Shown: positions 35,045 through 43,424 of the stretch, in pieces | Position numbering within the stretch: position 1 is the first letter of the stretch | Layout: every line of letters starts with the position of its first letter | Source: Aurelia coerulea | Taxonomy: Eukaryota; Cnidaria; Scyphozoa; Semaeostomeae; Ulmaridae | Assembly (NCBI GenBank): GCA_039566865.1 | Contig: CM076943.1 | Span: 21,565,163-21,629,162, forward strand | Direction: 5' to 3' | Length of the DNA stretch: 64,000 nucleotides | Notes under the pieces: model-generated | Seen by the model: the letters and a program-made list of their open reading frames with translations, nothing else | Databases searched by the model: none | What the model was told of the DNA's origin: nothing | Position numbers and translations under genes: made by a program

Positions 35045-38000
35045 GTAATATTTTATATGAATAGGTAAGGGAAAAATTTATTTAAAAAGTGTAACTGTAG
35101 CATGCTCGCAAAGGACCCAGGATGGCCATTTATCTTTAAGTGCGTTACTTCATAGCCTGGGTACCAGAGCCTCAAAATTAGAGATAAATTGAAAATTTGG
35201 AAAAGGAAGAGAGAAGGAAGAAAGGAAACTTTCTTTCCTTCTTTACTTTTTTTTATTTTTTTATTTTATTATTTTTTGGCTCTGGTACCCAGGGTAGTTA
35301 CTGCATAACTTCTGTACAGTGAAATATCAATAATTTCATGAGATTTGGCATATTTTCGTAATTGTATTAATCGAGACTGACTGCATGATTTGTGCTGAGT
35401 ACTTTAACATTAATTGACCAACGGACCTCACCACATACTAAAAACTGTCAACTATGACGTCATTCTATGCTGATCTGCTTACCAAGTGCTTCATATCTAG
35501 ATTGAGTTCTTTCATACAGTCTTATCTGAGCTCAAACGATTAATCCCAACACTATAACAATTCCCTGTTTTCAAGAAGATTATCCCAAATCTGACTATTC
35601 TAGATTACTTCACTATGATTGTACGACAAAATAATTCCTTACTTTTCACAATCGATTTATGTAGATGAATCACGATTTGAGATCAGCATTAAAGTAATTT
35701 TCATTCATTCAGCTATTCTACCTGGAATTCAGCTATCCTATTGGGAATTAAGCTAGACTTATTACAAGAGTATCTTATGTCCCTGTTAATAATGTTTCGT
35801 TTTGTACTGGGACTCAGAAACTCAACGCTTGCTCGTTTAGTTAACACAGCATTTCTAAGGGCTGGTTCCCACTGAACGATCAACTATCATCATTTTCCTT
35901 ATCGTAAATTCTTTAAATGCAATGGCGGTCTTCTTTTGCGACCAGTATGAATCAGGCTTTACACTCAAAGGTCGTTCACAGTGCAATATCAATTTTCATC
36001 GCATTGAAAACTTGGCTATGAGGAAAGCAACGGTAGTCCATAGGGCAGTGGAAACATTGCAGAAGCCGATTTCCAGGCAGCTCAATTCTCATTATTCATG
36101 GGTTTGATTAAAACACTTCCTGCATAGCTTCTGAACCAAATAGATAAAATGTCTTAGACTGATTACAAGTTCGTAGTTATTATCACTATTGATAGACTGA
36201 TGGACGCTCAAACTACGACTCATGGATTTTTCCGACTTTCACATTGAAAATTAGGACGAAATTGTTTCCCTCGATTTCATGTTCGGATATAGAAACCATA
36301 TAGCAACACTGTACGAAAAGCTGAGTGCTGCAGGCAATGGCGGATGGGCCTAAGTTGTCTGCTCAAGCCTCAGATGATAAAACGCCTCAAAATTCAAGTT
36401 TTCAGTGATGTTAGCAATGAACAAAAGCCACGAGTATCCAGATGAATGTTTCCTCAATCCAAGAATCAACAAACCTTTCACTTTGAAAAAGGAGTTCCGC
36501 ATTTTGAAGGCCATTTAGCTTCCGTGAGCTCACCACAGCAATGAGAATTTGCAACTGCCGAAGGCTGTCGTGACTACGCCATAGCTTCCTTCCAGAGCGA
36601 ACAGAAAAATCTGTGCCCTTTCCGTCTCATTTGGTTATTTGAAAGTCCATAAGTCCCAGTTTGAGCAAAAAAATGTTGTTGTTGTTCTCGCTGTTGTTGT
36701 TGCGATAACTTGGAGTATCTTATGACTCTAAAAATGTATGAGGCAGATGATTAAATGTATCCTCTTTCTTTCGATATATGCTCATGTTTGCTCATAAAAA
36801 TCAGTTATGGAATGCACAATGAGTGAGCTAGCTGCCTGGGTTTAAGTGTAACTTTTGCGGCTTGCTTTGTTTTTAGAATCCCCTTTTTCTGCAATCACTA
36901 ATCGCTTTGTACTTGGGTGCCAATCAAAAGTAGCAGATCCTAGTTTAATATTATCTGTTCTTATTATGCAGCGACGTTTTTCATTTTCAAAGCTCCAAAC
37001 ATTGACTGAGTGGTCAAACTATGCCAGCGTTTTACTGAACATCAATGTAGGTAGCATGTGAGCAGCCTGGTTCCCTGTGCGTCAACTTGACCGCGTTCGC
37101 GTGAGGGTACTGGGCGCCAGGGAAGCCATTTGTTCTAAACTAAAATAGGGAAGCGATTCGAAGTTATTTTGGACCGCTTCCGTGGAGCCCAGTCCCCCTA
37201 GTCGAAAATGACGTCAGGGAACCAGACTGGCATGTGAGCAGTGGCACCTGGGGAGAAGAAGAAAGAAAAGAAGGGCGATGTTCAGCGAAAGGTTGTTACC
37301 ATTTCACTGTGGCCTAGCAGCCAAGCTGAAGCTCCAGATCACCCATATTGTGGAAAAGACCTAATAGACTCTGGACGGGGAGCAGGGATGGCAGCAGTTG
37401 TTTTCGTTGTTGTGTTCTCAGCTAGGGTCCTGTTGCTCAGCATTATTGCCTATGTCAGCCCGACATACGACATGAAAACAGCGTTGGTATTTATCAGTAA
37501 AAATCGTCTGTGTGCTTCTTTTCGTAACTGTATATTTAATTTTAGTTTAGTGACATGTTCTTTATGTAATGACTGCGGGGTTGTCCTGCTCTCCATAGTA
37601 TTGTCCTAATAGCGTAGTAAAGTATTTCGTGCGTAGTGTCTTAAGTAGTTTGTTTAGAAAATGTTTATATTGGATATACGGGGTGAGCCAGAAAAAAGTT
37701 CCCACTTTTGAAAATTCGTAGCACCAAAGGTACTTCATGGATTTGAATGATTCTAATTTTAGTTAAAAACAAAAAGATCAAAGTATTTTTGTGATTTTCC
37801 TCGTCTTCTTACGAGCACTGCAAATATAGGTAAATTCAACTTTATTAAAATTTCATGTTTGCGAAATGATTGAAAAAGGGCTTAAAACACTTGATGAAAT
37901 CGCTACGACTCTCCTCACGCAGAACAATACGCACGGGCGTTTCACCTCTCTCAGGGATAATGAGACATAGGTTTTTAAATAGATATTAAAGATTTTCAAT

Positions 38001-41000
38001 CCCATGGCAATAAATGTGCAGAGGATTTCTCTCGCCCATGAGAAATTGCATTTTCTCTGTTGTTTTGAGCGATGAGTAGTTCATGATTTGAACAAGTATT
38101 TTAGGCCTTTTCCAATCATTTTGCATCCATCAAGTTTTTCTAAATTTGAATTTTCCAATTTTTCCAGTACTCGTAAAAAGGCGAGAAAAATCACAAAAAT
38201 ACTTCGATCTTTTGGCTGTCAAGCAAATATTGATTCATGCCAATCCACCCAGTACTCTTGATGATACGAATTTTCAAAAGTGGGAACTCTTTTCTGGTTC
38301 ACCCGGTATATCAAAGAGTTCTTTCAAGTGTGACATGTTCCATGCGTCAAGATTTATTTATTCATACCATACATGCTTCTCTCTAGATACGAATTGGAAT
38401 TCACTCTGGTCCAGTGATGGCTGGCGTTGTAGGCCAAAAGATGCCAAGATATTGTTTGTTTGGAAGCACTGTTACAATTGCCAACAAAATGGAAGCAGGT
38501 AGCCTGCCTGGAAAAATCAATGTCAGTGTCGAAACAAGAAAGTGAGTTAAATTAATTGTTGTTGTTAGCCCCTCAAATTTTTATGAAAAGCAAAGCATTA
38601 TCGTGCTAGTGGACGCAACGTGATAAAAAGATTATTTTAAAAAGAAGTAACATTCTTTATTTGCATGGAACAGGTTGAATTATGCAATACTGTAGAGAAT
38701 GAATGACGTCAAAAAGTGGAATGTGCTAAAAAATAATATCGTGTGAGTAAGAAAAGCTTCCCCTTTTGAAAGGCCACTTCTACCTCGATATCATGACGAT
38801 AACATTGGCAACTATTTTATTTATTGGTGGACATGCTCAAATCCATTTTAAAGTTTACCTGGATGAAATCGGCCACTCTGTTCTGAGATAATGGAGGGTT
38901 TTCTCCAGAGAGCCCCTCCAAGAAACCTTCAAACAGGCCTAACATCACAATCAAACTTTCCTAATATTATTTCTACTTTACAGCAAAGACTTCAAAACGT
39001 TTTTTGCCACGTGCTATCTAGACTGATTACGATGAGTCCCAGTAATCGCTATCCAAAACGAGACTATTACGCCAGACCGAGACCGCTCTTACTGGGACTC
39101 ATATTATTACGGCAATATTTTTGGACTGACTTTTTTCACTTTTGAACGCCCTTGGGAACGAGGCTGCTATACACAGTCATGTACTAAGTATACAACCAAA
39201 TACAACGCCATTAGAACCTCTGCAAATTCGATACCAACGGAAACTCGAAGCTCAAAGCAGAGTTTCAAGGAGCTTGGCCGGACAGAATAAAATCTTATGA
39301 ACAAGAATACCATGAAAACAGTTTGCGACAATGTCAAATTTTGTACGTAGGTACTATTTTGCTGCTTTCGCTAAGCATTAACTGATTTATTGTGAAGTTT
39401 TCAAATCAATGTGTTTCATTTGAAAACTAAAAATGTTTATGCTTTTCTGCCTAGGCCGTTATCGAAACGTGGCAGTCATAGTCAATTCAAAATAATGGCG
39501 TTTGATTATGAGTCGTAGTTCGGAGCGTCCGGCAGTATTTCAATAGCGATAACTACGACCATATCATCAGTCTACGTGCTATCCTCTTGGAAGGGTGAAC
39601 TCATCCCGACTAATATTGTTATTCTTGAAGCAATGACACTTTCAAGCTTCCAGAGACATCACGTCTATGCAAAAAGCAAACCCAAAAGCAAGTTTTGCTC
39701 CGTTTAAGAATTTTCTGGCAGCGGCTCTCTTAGAGAGTCTGGTACCCAGGGTACTCTCTTGCAAAAATCCCCCATCATTTCTGAACAGAGTGTCCGATTT
39801 CAGTCAAGTAAATTTTAAGATATATTTGAACATATTGAATATTGAATGAAATGACAATGTGATAGATAAATAAATTCAGCACCAATAGTAAAGGAAATGT
39901 TCGAAAACAACATAGGGCTCAAATCTTTAAAAAGTTCGGTGTAAAATTCCATTGCCGTTTTCTTTGAAATAAATAGCTTGGAAGGAACTTAGGGTTTTTT
40001 GTTGTAAATCTGCCGTGGCAATTTATTGATATCTTGATTAGTTTCAATATGGCGGCATTTATTAAATTTGAGGCTATGACGTCATCAAATTTCTAAATCC
40101 TAAACCAGAAAAGCTACAGATTTCTGCTTGCCACCATATTGTAGACCTCCATAAACTATGGTTTTCTTGAAGGTTATGTAATGTTTCCTCTATTAGTTTA
40201 GGATTTACAATGATTTAAATTTTTTCAAACTTTTCCATGAATTTTTTCAAAAATTATCAAATTGCCGCCATTTTAAAAAAAATAAAGATATCATAAAATT
40301 TCCACGGCAGATTTACAGCAAAGTACCATAAGTTCGTTTCAAGCAATCCAATTCAAAGAAAAATATAATAGAATTTTACACCGACCTTTTTAAAGATTTG
40401 AAAGATTTGAGCCCTATGCTTTCGAAAACACAACGTTTTGAGCATGTATCATATTGTCGTTTGATTCTTATGGTACCACACGCAACAAACATATTTTATT
40501 GCAGGCTCTATAGGAGAAGGACATCTCACAATTAACGAGTGTAGTTGTGGATAGAATGCCAAAACTTCTTATCATGCACCGATAAAAATGCTACAGCACA
40601 AAGTTTTGTGCAATCATTTATTGATAACTGTATTAAGATATCCACTTTCAAAAGATGCTAGCCTGTTTGATAAATGTAAATCTACAGTTGATGAATGATG
40701 CTCTTGTCAATATTGAGAAACTTTTGACACGAAGACCTCGGGTTCGATCCCAGGTAGGGGCACATTTTAATTCTCCAATAGACGATTACGCTAAAGATGG
40801 CGGCAGGGAACTTTGTACCAAGATGCATTGCGTTCGAATTACGAATCTTTAACGATTCTATAGGAATTCGATTAAAGAACGCAGTGCATCTTGGTAAAAA
40901 GTTCCTCGCCGCCATCTTTAGCGTCATCGTTCATTGCGGTAGCCCACTCACGATAAATATATATATATCTATAGGTTAAATCGAAAAAATACAGTGCATT

Positions 41001-42915
41001 TTGTATTTCGTTTTAACTTATATTTCTACTTGTGCACTGTATTTTTTCATTTTAATCTATTTACTTCCTTGCACATAAGACATTTTTTGAGTTCAGGCAG
41101 AAATTAATGTTGTAGGGCCAAAAGATGGACAAAAGTGATTGTTCCTGGCCAAGCAACTCTGATTGCAGCATTTTCTAATGCCACAAAGGCATAGCACACC
41201 GAGAAAAGTCCGGTGATAGCTCCAAAACATTCGGCCGAAAAGGGCCTAGGCCAAAGCGCCATTTTTGTATTAATAAGACGTCAAATATGACAAAGCTCGG
41301 TCTTAAAAGCCCTAGATGCTGCCGAGAAAGTCAGTCTCAGGTAACAGGTTGACAGAGGTAGTTCCCTGTCATAAAAGCGCTCACAGCGCCCATTGGCTTT
41401 CCTGTTGAGACTGACGTCAATAACCATATCAAACTATACAAGTTGGCAGTAAATCAGTGATGCCTGTACTCATTTTGTATTTCGTTTTAACTTATATATC
41501 TATATATATTCAATAAAATCAAACTACAATTAAAAGGAAAACAAAACATGAGATCCATTGTGCTATTCACAATCGAAATGGACACATAGTCATCGAGTTC
41601 CCACCATGAATAGTACTTACAATAGATAGTCAATAACTAGTATGGTTTATCAACACAAGATTGCCAAAAAAATGCCACAGTACAAAGGACGGAAGTGAAT
41701 GGGCGCTGCAATGTAGTCACAAATTTAAGGTAGAGCCGCCCCCATCCTAACAAGCACGGAAAACCGACCCCCAGTGGCCCTTCAAACGAGGATTGCTTTT
41801 TATTCATCCAGAAGAAGGAATTTCATTTTTTTGGAGAACTTTTCAACTACTGAGTGTCCAGAAGCAGTACCCCTGTTTGAAAAATCAACAAAAATCGATC
41901 TTCCAACCTATGATAAAATGTTCTTTTCGATTTGTTTTGTCAGTGATGCACAAATATTAAGAATACGTGAAGGCAAAATATCACATGTTGAAAGACCGTA
42001 TCTTGAGCTATACTTTTTGAGAAAGATAGTAAAAGAGCCTAAATTTGCAGATTTTATGTTATCCTTGAAATCTCCAATGATATTTCACGTTCTTTGTCAT
42101 TTATGGCCACATTAAAAGCTCAGTATGCACACAGAAATTGATCTATGCATCTTTTAAACATATTATCTAGTAAGCATATTATCTGGTAAACATATTATTT
42201 AAGCATGTTATCTGGTAAACATATTTTTGCAGTGCGATGGAAAGCCACTAATGCCTGAAAAGGGCTAAACTTGCAAATTTTTAAACCAATTAAAAACTCA
42301 GCTATGTCTGGAAAAAAGTTTGGTCTTTGATCAACTTGCCAAATAGAGAAATCTGAAGATAGTCTTTTCAATCAAATTTTTATAAGTGGCAGTTTTAGAT
42401 TAGAAGCTATATCATAATTCATGCAATTAAGAAATAAGAAACAAGGTAAGAAACTTTCAGTTCTAAAAAGTAGAAATTCTCATGTGAAATTAAGAAACAT
42501 TTGGTACAATGGGTTGATCAAAGTTTCTTGTAAAGAAGAACGTGTGTCGCTGTCCTATCATCTCCGTTCATTTACTATTTAGTTTATGGCAACTTTTCTT
42601 CTTTATCACAGGCATCTTGAAGATGAAGATAGCTTTTGGCAATTCGAGAGCAATACCACGCCAAACCCAGTGCCTTGTTTCTTTCTGAAACGGACTTTCC
42701 CAACGAGTAAAATGTCAGCTCTCTTTGATTTTCATCAGAGAAGTAGCACGTGCCTACTTCAGTCCCAGTCTCCTGCTGGTTCTCCAACGACGAGCCCAAA
42801 AGTGAGACCATGTTATTCCATGTCTTCAAGCATCCCACCATCTGCGATGACAGGCTGTCCCTTTTCAAGTGCAGTGGGTATTCAAGGCGTGGAAACAGTC
42901 AATACCAAAGAATAA
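22019..42915 (+). CDS. GUCY1-like: Soluble guanylate cyclase subunit (gene model, 5' end missing)
   Basis: Haem-containing nitric oxide receptor that makes cGMP from GTP in the cytosol, normally as a heterodimer. The model joins 22019-23340, 32766-32912, 38387-38541 and 42612-42915; all junctions are AG/GT and keep one frame. Domain order is H-NOX, HNOBA/PAS, signalling helix, class III cyclase, then a Ser/Pro-rich tail of about 90 residues. The assembled part is about 640 codons; family members are usually 600-750, so only the first ~65 residues are missing. I looked for them upstream and did not find them. Introns are 9.4, 5.5 and 4.1 kb and full of transposons. Subunit type is mixed: the haem domain is beta-like, the catalytic residues alpha-like. 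Confidence 0.92.
22931..22990 (+). other. GUCY1-like: Cyclase interface segment (HNOBA to signalling helix)
   Basis: Encodes the segment [20 protein letters not shown]. In this family the SDIPxHDATR motif links the PAS-like HNOBA domain to the coiled-coil signalling helix used for dimerisation. It is well conserved here, which argues that this exon is under selection and not a pseudogene. Confidence 0.7.
23422..23911. mobile_element. Foldback MITE, family F2, 9-bp target duplication
   Basis: The ends are AGCATAGGTTCCAAATCTTT and its near-complement AAAGATTTGGAATCTATGCT, and the body is a continuous inverted repeat. The direct repeat ATTAGTAGA is perfect at 23413-23421 and 23912-23920. It shares GAGGATATGACGTCATCAAA-type internal blocks with copies at 25251-26343 and 39909-40420. 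It lies 80 bp into the intron. Confidence 0.88.
24030..24180. repeat. Possible SINE-like repeat
   Basis: A GC-richer block (GGGTGCCTCTCGGAGGTCTG, then GAGTTCGCAACTC, then CCGCCCTTCGGAAGGG) stands out from AT-rich surroundings. GAGTTCGCAACTC resembles a Pol III B box and is self-complementary, but no A box is convincing. Single copy in the window, so identity is uncertain. Confidence 0.35.
25251..26343. mobile_element. Foldback MITE F2 split by a TA-target element
   Basis: The left end is AGCATAAGCTCCACATCTTT and the right end TTTAAAGATTTAGAGCCTAT followed by ATGCT. Internal blocks match 23422-23911 and 39909-40420. The element at 25394-25920 is inserted in it. Flanks do not show a clear duplication. 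Its left part contains a copy of the cyclase exon-donor junction (see findings). Confidence 0.75.
25394..25920. mobile_element. TA-target foldback element, CCGGGTG-type ends
   Basis: CCGGGCGTCCCAAAAAAAAG follows a TA at 25392-25393, and TTTTTTTGGGACACCCGG precedes a TA at 25921-25922. The interior is homologous to 12842-13473 and has the site that is empty of the 85-bp insert. It is nested inside F2. Confidence 0.87.
26344..27052. other. Intronic stretch, nothing recognised
   Basis: No frame, RNA gene or repeat boundary is supported between the F2 copy and the short hairpin element. Confidence 0.4.
27055..27260. mobile_element. Short foldback element
   Basis: CACAGGGACCCCCGGAAATT at the left pairs with AATTTCCTGGGGTTCCTATG at the right. 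The inner stems pair too: CATAGCCTCCTTTGCGATTG and the complement of CAATTGCAAGGGAGGCTACG, around a GACGTAACGAGGCATTACGT core. The whole ~200 bp can fold as one hairpin. Target duplication not resolved. Confidence 0.75.
27419..27791. mobile_element. Foldback element with GGGCGGAGGAT ends
   Basis: CTGGGTACCAGGGCGGAGGA is mirrored by TCCTCCGCCCTGCTACCCAG. The interior repeats a TACCCC-type motif (GATACCCCAT, GGTACCCCAT, CGTACCCCTT) at irregular spacing. A related, more decayed element with AGACCCC motifs is at 55345-55770. Confidence 0.75.
27792..28480. other. Intronic stretch, nothing recognised
   Basis: No conserved frame or repeat boundary is supported here. Confidence 0.4.
28481..28793. 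repeat. G-run element with iterated CCCTGTCGCATA motif, copy 2
   Basis: Nearly the same as 9329-9705 but about 65 bp shorter, because it lacks one of the long AT-rich repeat segments. Both ends are preserved: G run plus TACTTGACTAGG at the left and TATGGGAGTACCCCCC at the right. Confidence 0.82.
28794..29378. other. Intronic stretch, nothing recognised
   Basis: No conserved frame or repeat boundary is supported here. Confidence 0.4.
29379..29795. mobile_element. hAT-like MITE, CAGTGGCGTAAC ends, 8-bp target duplication
   Basis: The left end CAGTGGCGTAACGCAG and right end TGTTACGCCACTG form a short terminal inverted repeat. The 8-bp flanks TTTGACTG (29371-29378) and ATTGACTG (29796-29803) match at 7 of 8. 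CAG...CTG termini and 8-bp duplications are hallmarks of the hAT superfamily. GGGCCCC motifs lie inside each end. No transposase. Confidence 0.85.
29851..30175. mobile_element. hAT-like MITE, CAG-GACGTAGGAA ends, 8-bp target duplication
   Basis: CAGAGACGTAGGAACC at the left and GCTTCCTACGTCCCTG at the right. Flanks CTTCCAAT (29843-29850) and CTTCCAAC (30176-30183) match at 7 of 8. GC-rich subterminal runs follow the left end. The element nested at 6383-6545 is a relative. Confidence 0.82.
30176..30685. other. Intronic stretch, nothing recognised
   Basis: No conserved frame or repeat boundary is supported here. Confidence 0.4.
30686..30815. repeat. GTCTC pentanucleotide microsatellite, 26 perfect copies
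   Basis: Exactly 130 bp of uninterrupted GTCTC. It sits in the long cyclase intron. The minus-strand and + strand frames across it are translations of the repeat. By analogy with the TCAAA array it could be a retroelement tail, but no LINE sequence was recognised next to it. Confidence 0.97.
30816..31545. other. Intronic stretch with a short hairpin
   Basis: About 31148-31240 is a hairpin: GTCTGTCTCAAATTAGATGT and ACATCTAATTTGAGACAGAC flank a 50-bp loop. The same block occurs in repeat R2 and at 54937. About 31050-31095 resembles a decayed F1 end. Otherwise nothing is recognised. Confidence 0.5.
31546..32474. mobile_element. Foldback element F3, 9-bp target duplication, hosts a perfect hairpin
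   Basis: The ends are TAGACTTATGACGATGAGTC and its complement (GACTCATCGTCATAAGTCTA at 32455-32474). The perfect 9-bp direct repeat ATGAGGAGC lies at 31537-31545 and 32475-32483. The arms continue inwards through AGTTAAAAACCTGACCCTAT-type sequence and its mirror near 32370. The hairpin element at 31737-32105 interrupts it. Confidence 0.85.
31737..32105. mobile_element. Hairpin element with perfectly matching arms of about 180 nt
   Basis: The left arm (31738-31916) and right arm (about 31928-32105) read as exact reverse complements throughout by my alignment, around a loop of about 12 nt (ACAGGGCTTTAC). Each arm holds the motif GAGCCACCTTA several times. The 8-bp flanks GCAGACAC at 31729-31736 and 32106-32113 are a likely target duplication, which would suit hAT-like insertion, although the ends are not the usual CAG. 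It is inside F3. Confidence 0.9.
32766..32912 (+). CDS. GUCY1-like: Cyclase exon b: catalytic core, second metal Asp
   Basis: A 147-bp phase-0 exon between TTATTTCAG and GTATGT. It reads [18 protein letters not shown] and continues to a [12 protein letters not shown] end. The Glu of VETIGD is the guanine-selecting position of class III guanylate cyclases, and the Asp codon at 32781-32783 is the second metal ligand. Both metal Asp residues are therefore present in this protein. The + frame that runs in from 32616 is intron read-through. Confidence 0.94.
33880..34411. mobile_element. Foldback element, about 250-bp arms
   Basis: AAATTGGAAAATAGCCTTAA at the left is mirrored by TTAAGGCTATTTTCAAATTT at the right. 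Mirrored blocks continue inwards (GAGTTAGTAACTCACCAGTA and its complement at about 34200) to a GTAGTTTGTAGTT-rich loop. Arms are clearly diverged (length changes). Target duplication not found. Confidence 0.8.
34690..35090 (+). repeat. Repeat R2 copy with an ATT microsatellite
   Basis: Blocks GACATCTAATGTTAGACAGA, TATTGGCCATTGGGTAGTCA and GGCATCGTCCTTGTTGTGTT match the minus-strand copy at 20165-20450. An ATT array (about 34950-35045, with a few TTG/ATC interruptions) lies near the 3' end. The element could be a SINE or LINE 3' end whose tail seeded the microsatellite. Confidence 0.75.
35155..35298. mobile_element. Short MITE with CCTGGGTACCAGAGCC ends
   Basis: TAGCCTGGGTACCAGAGCC is mirrored by GGCTCTGGTACCCAGGGTA around a purine/pyrimidine-rich loop. 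A single end of similar sequence occurs at about 39737 (TCTGGTACCCAGGGTA). Confidence 0.75.
36060..36966. mobile_element. Foldback MITE F1, broken copy with an insertion
   Basis: F1 central sequence at about 36068-36155 (CTTCTGAACCAAATAGATAA) and F1 right arm at about 36733-36966 (GAGGCAGATG, GAGCTAGCTGCCTGGGTTT). Between them is about 570 bp of other sequence starting GACTGATTACAAGTTCGTAG; a similar CGTAGTT...ATCAGTCTACG stretch occurs at about 39500-39580. No left terminus is preserved. Confidence 0.65.
37066..37229. mobile_element. Short MITE with 12-bp flanking direct repeats
   Basis: CCTGGTTCCCTGTGCGTCA at the left and TGACGTCAGGGAACCAGACTG at the right form the terminal inverted repeat (one base differs). 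The direct repeat GCATGTGAGCAG is perfect at 37054-37065 and 37230-37241. That is longer than usual for the known superfamilies, so part of it may be pre-existing sequence. Confidence 0.8.
37340..37676 (+). repeat. Dispersed retroelement 3' end, related to R2
   Basis: The order TTTAGTTTAGTGACATGTTC, ATAGTATTGTCC, GTAGTAAAGTATTTCGTGCG, GTAGTGTC, then a TATTGGATAT tail corresponds to the 3' end at 60860-61195, including upstream AGCAGGGATGGCAGCAG-like sequence. The + frame 37241-37609 crosses it and is not considered a gene. Confidence 0.6.
37679..38306. mobile_element. TA-target foldback element ending 80 bp before exon c
   Basis: CGGGGTGAGCCAGAAAAAAG follows TA at 37677-37678; CTTTTCTGGTTCACCCGG precedes TA at 38307-38308. 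The arms pair (CCCACTTTTGAAAATTCGTA and its mirror). The interior is unrelated to the 12842/25394 pair although the tips agree. Confidence 0.85.
38387..38541 (+). CDS. GUCY1-like: Cyclase exon c: catalytic core with alpha-type residues
   Basis: A 155-bp exon between CTTCTCTCTAG and GTGAGT, reading [16 protein letters not shown], then [20 protein letters not shown], then [15 protein letters not shown]. It leaves two bases of a split codon. The Cys of YCLFG is the guanine-contact position. Where catalytic beta subunits have Asn and Arg (G-x-T-V-N-x-x-S-R), this protein has Thr (38474-38476) and Lys (38486-38488), the pattern typical of alpha subunits. Confidence 0.94.
39909..40420. mobile_element. 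Foldback MITE F2, 9-bp target duplication
   Basis: Starts AACATAGGGCTCAAATCTTT and ends AAAGATTTGAGCCCTATGCT. The direct repeat TTCGAAAAC is perfect at 39900-39908 and 40421-40429. The interior is one long hairpin with GCCGTGG and TGACGTCATCAAATTTC blocks as in 23422-23911. One arm has a short AAAGATTTG duplication at the right end. Confidence 0.9.
40783..40930. mobile_element. Short hairpin element with GCTAAAGATGGCGGC ends
   Basis: CGATTACGCTAAAGATGGCG is mirrored by CGCCATCTTTAGCGTCATCG. The inner stems GGGAACTTTGTACCAAGATG and its complement also pair. Just before it, at about 40738, GGTTCGATCCCAGG resembles a tRNA T-arm or Pol III B box, but no tRNA can be folded around it. Confidence 0.72.
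41104..41262 (-). CDS. Candidate short hydrophobic reading frame, 52 residues
   Basis: The minus-strand frame starts [20 protein letters not shown] and ends LLALQH. It is uninterrupted, rich in Ala, Val, Leu and Phe, and would form one or two membrane-type helices. The region is more GC-rich than its surroundings and the start context (AAAATGG) is fair. It lies antisense in a cyclase intron. I do not recognise it. It could be a small gene, an exon, or a fragment of a repeat; chance is a serious possibility. Confidence 0.2.
   Translation of the reverse strand: MALWPRPFSAECFGAITGLFSVCYAFVALENAAIRVAWPGTITFVHLLALQH
42612..42915 (+). CDS. GUCY1-like: Cyclase exon d: end of catalytic domain, C-terminal tail and stop
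   Basis: The acceptor TTTATCACAG precedes 42612. The first base completes the Lys codon from exon c, followed by [20 protein letters not shown], a short CFFLKRTFP strand typical of the domain end, and a low-complexity tail rich in Ser and Pro ([14 protein letters not shown]). The stop TAA is at 42913-42915. No AATAAA is obvious within the next 100 bp. The minus-strand frame 42584-42868 is an antisense shadow. Confidence 0.9.
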
Positions 42916-42966
42916 TGGTATGACATTATTTTTCGTTACAAATGAAAGCAAGAGTAAATCCGTGGC

Positions 42967-43401
42967 ACCGTAAAAGCTCTATCTAGCCCCTTATCTCTAT
43001 CAAGCCCCCTCTTTAATGAGCCCCCAATCTCCTTAATAAGCCCCTCCCTTCGAAGCCAATTTGTAAATAAGCTCCTTATGAAACCCTCCTGCTTATGTAA
43101 AATGCCAGAAGAAGTTCACCCAGGATTTTCCATTTTGTTAGCTGAAATAGTTTGCATCAAAATTTTATATGGTTCAAGATAAAAACTGTGTCGAATGTGT
43201 GTATTTGACTTATGTAACATTGTATATTGAATCGTTAAATCTGTAAGATATGAGATAAAATAACTAAAAAGCTATCAATTATAGCCTTGTCGTTTGACTT
43301 GGTGAATAAGCTTCCTCTCTAATAAAACCCCTTTCTTTCAAGCCCCCTCTGGAGTCTCTAGAATCGAATAAGCCCCCAGGGCTTCATAGAGCTTTTACGG
43401 T
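42967..43401. mobile_element. Foldback element with CCGTAAAAGCTCTAT ends
   Basis: ACCGTAAAAGCTCTATCTAG at the left is mirrored by CATAGAGCTTTTACGGTAG at the right. Both halves carry repeated AAGCCCC/AGCCCCC motifs (AATAAGCCCC, CAAGCCCCCTC) at irregular spacing. It lies about 50 bp after the cyclase stop codon, so it may be in the 3' UTR. 9770-10110 is a decayed copy. Confidence 0.8.
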
Positions 43402-43424
43402 AGTAGCATTTGTTGCTTTTGATA

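Larger units (their letters stand above)
32913..38386 (+). other. Cyclase intron between exons b and c (5.5 kb)
   Basis: Bounded by GTATGT and CTTCTCTCTAG. It contains the foldback at 33880-34411, an R2 repeat with an ATT microsatellite, an F1 half copy, a short MITE at 37066 and a TA-target element ending 80 bp before the next exon. 32914-33879 and 35299-36050 hold nothing recognised. Confidence 0.8.
38542..42611 (+). other. Cyclase intron between exons c and d (4.1 kb)
   Basis: Bounded by GTGAGT and TTTATCACAG. About 38760-38960 is a decayed copy of the 43425-44041 element interior. 39000-39115 resembles F3 ends (GATTACGATGAGTCCCAGTA). The rest holds an F2 copy, a short hairpin at 40783-40930 and, at about 41860-42350, scattered remains of the 12842-type interior. 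Confidence 0.75.

Noticed and set aside
37241..37609. 122-codon + strand frame with a hydrophobic segment
   Set aside because: It overlaps a dispersed retroelement 3' end also seen at 60730-61195, and no conserved domain is visible.
40700..40775. Possible tRNA gene from GGTTCGATCCCAGG
   Set aside because: Only a T-arm/B-box-like stretch is present; no acceptor stem, anticodon arm or A box can be paired around it.
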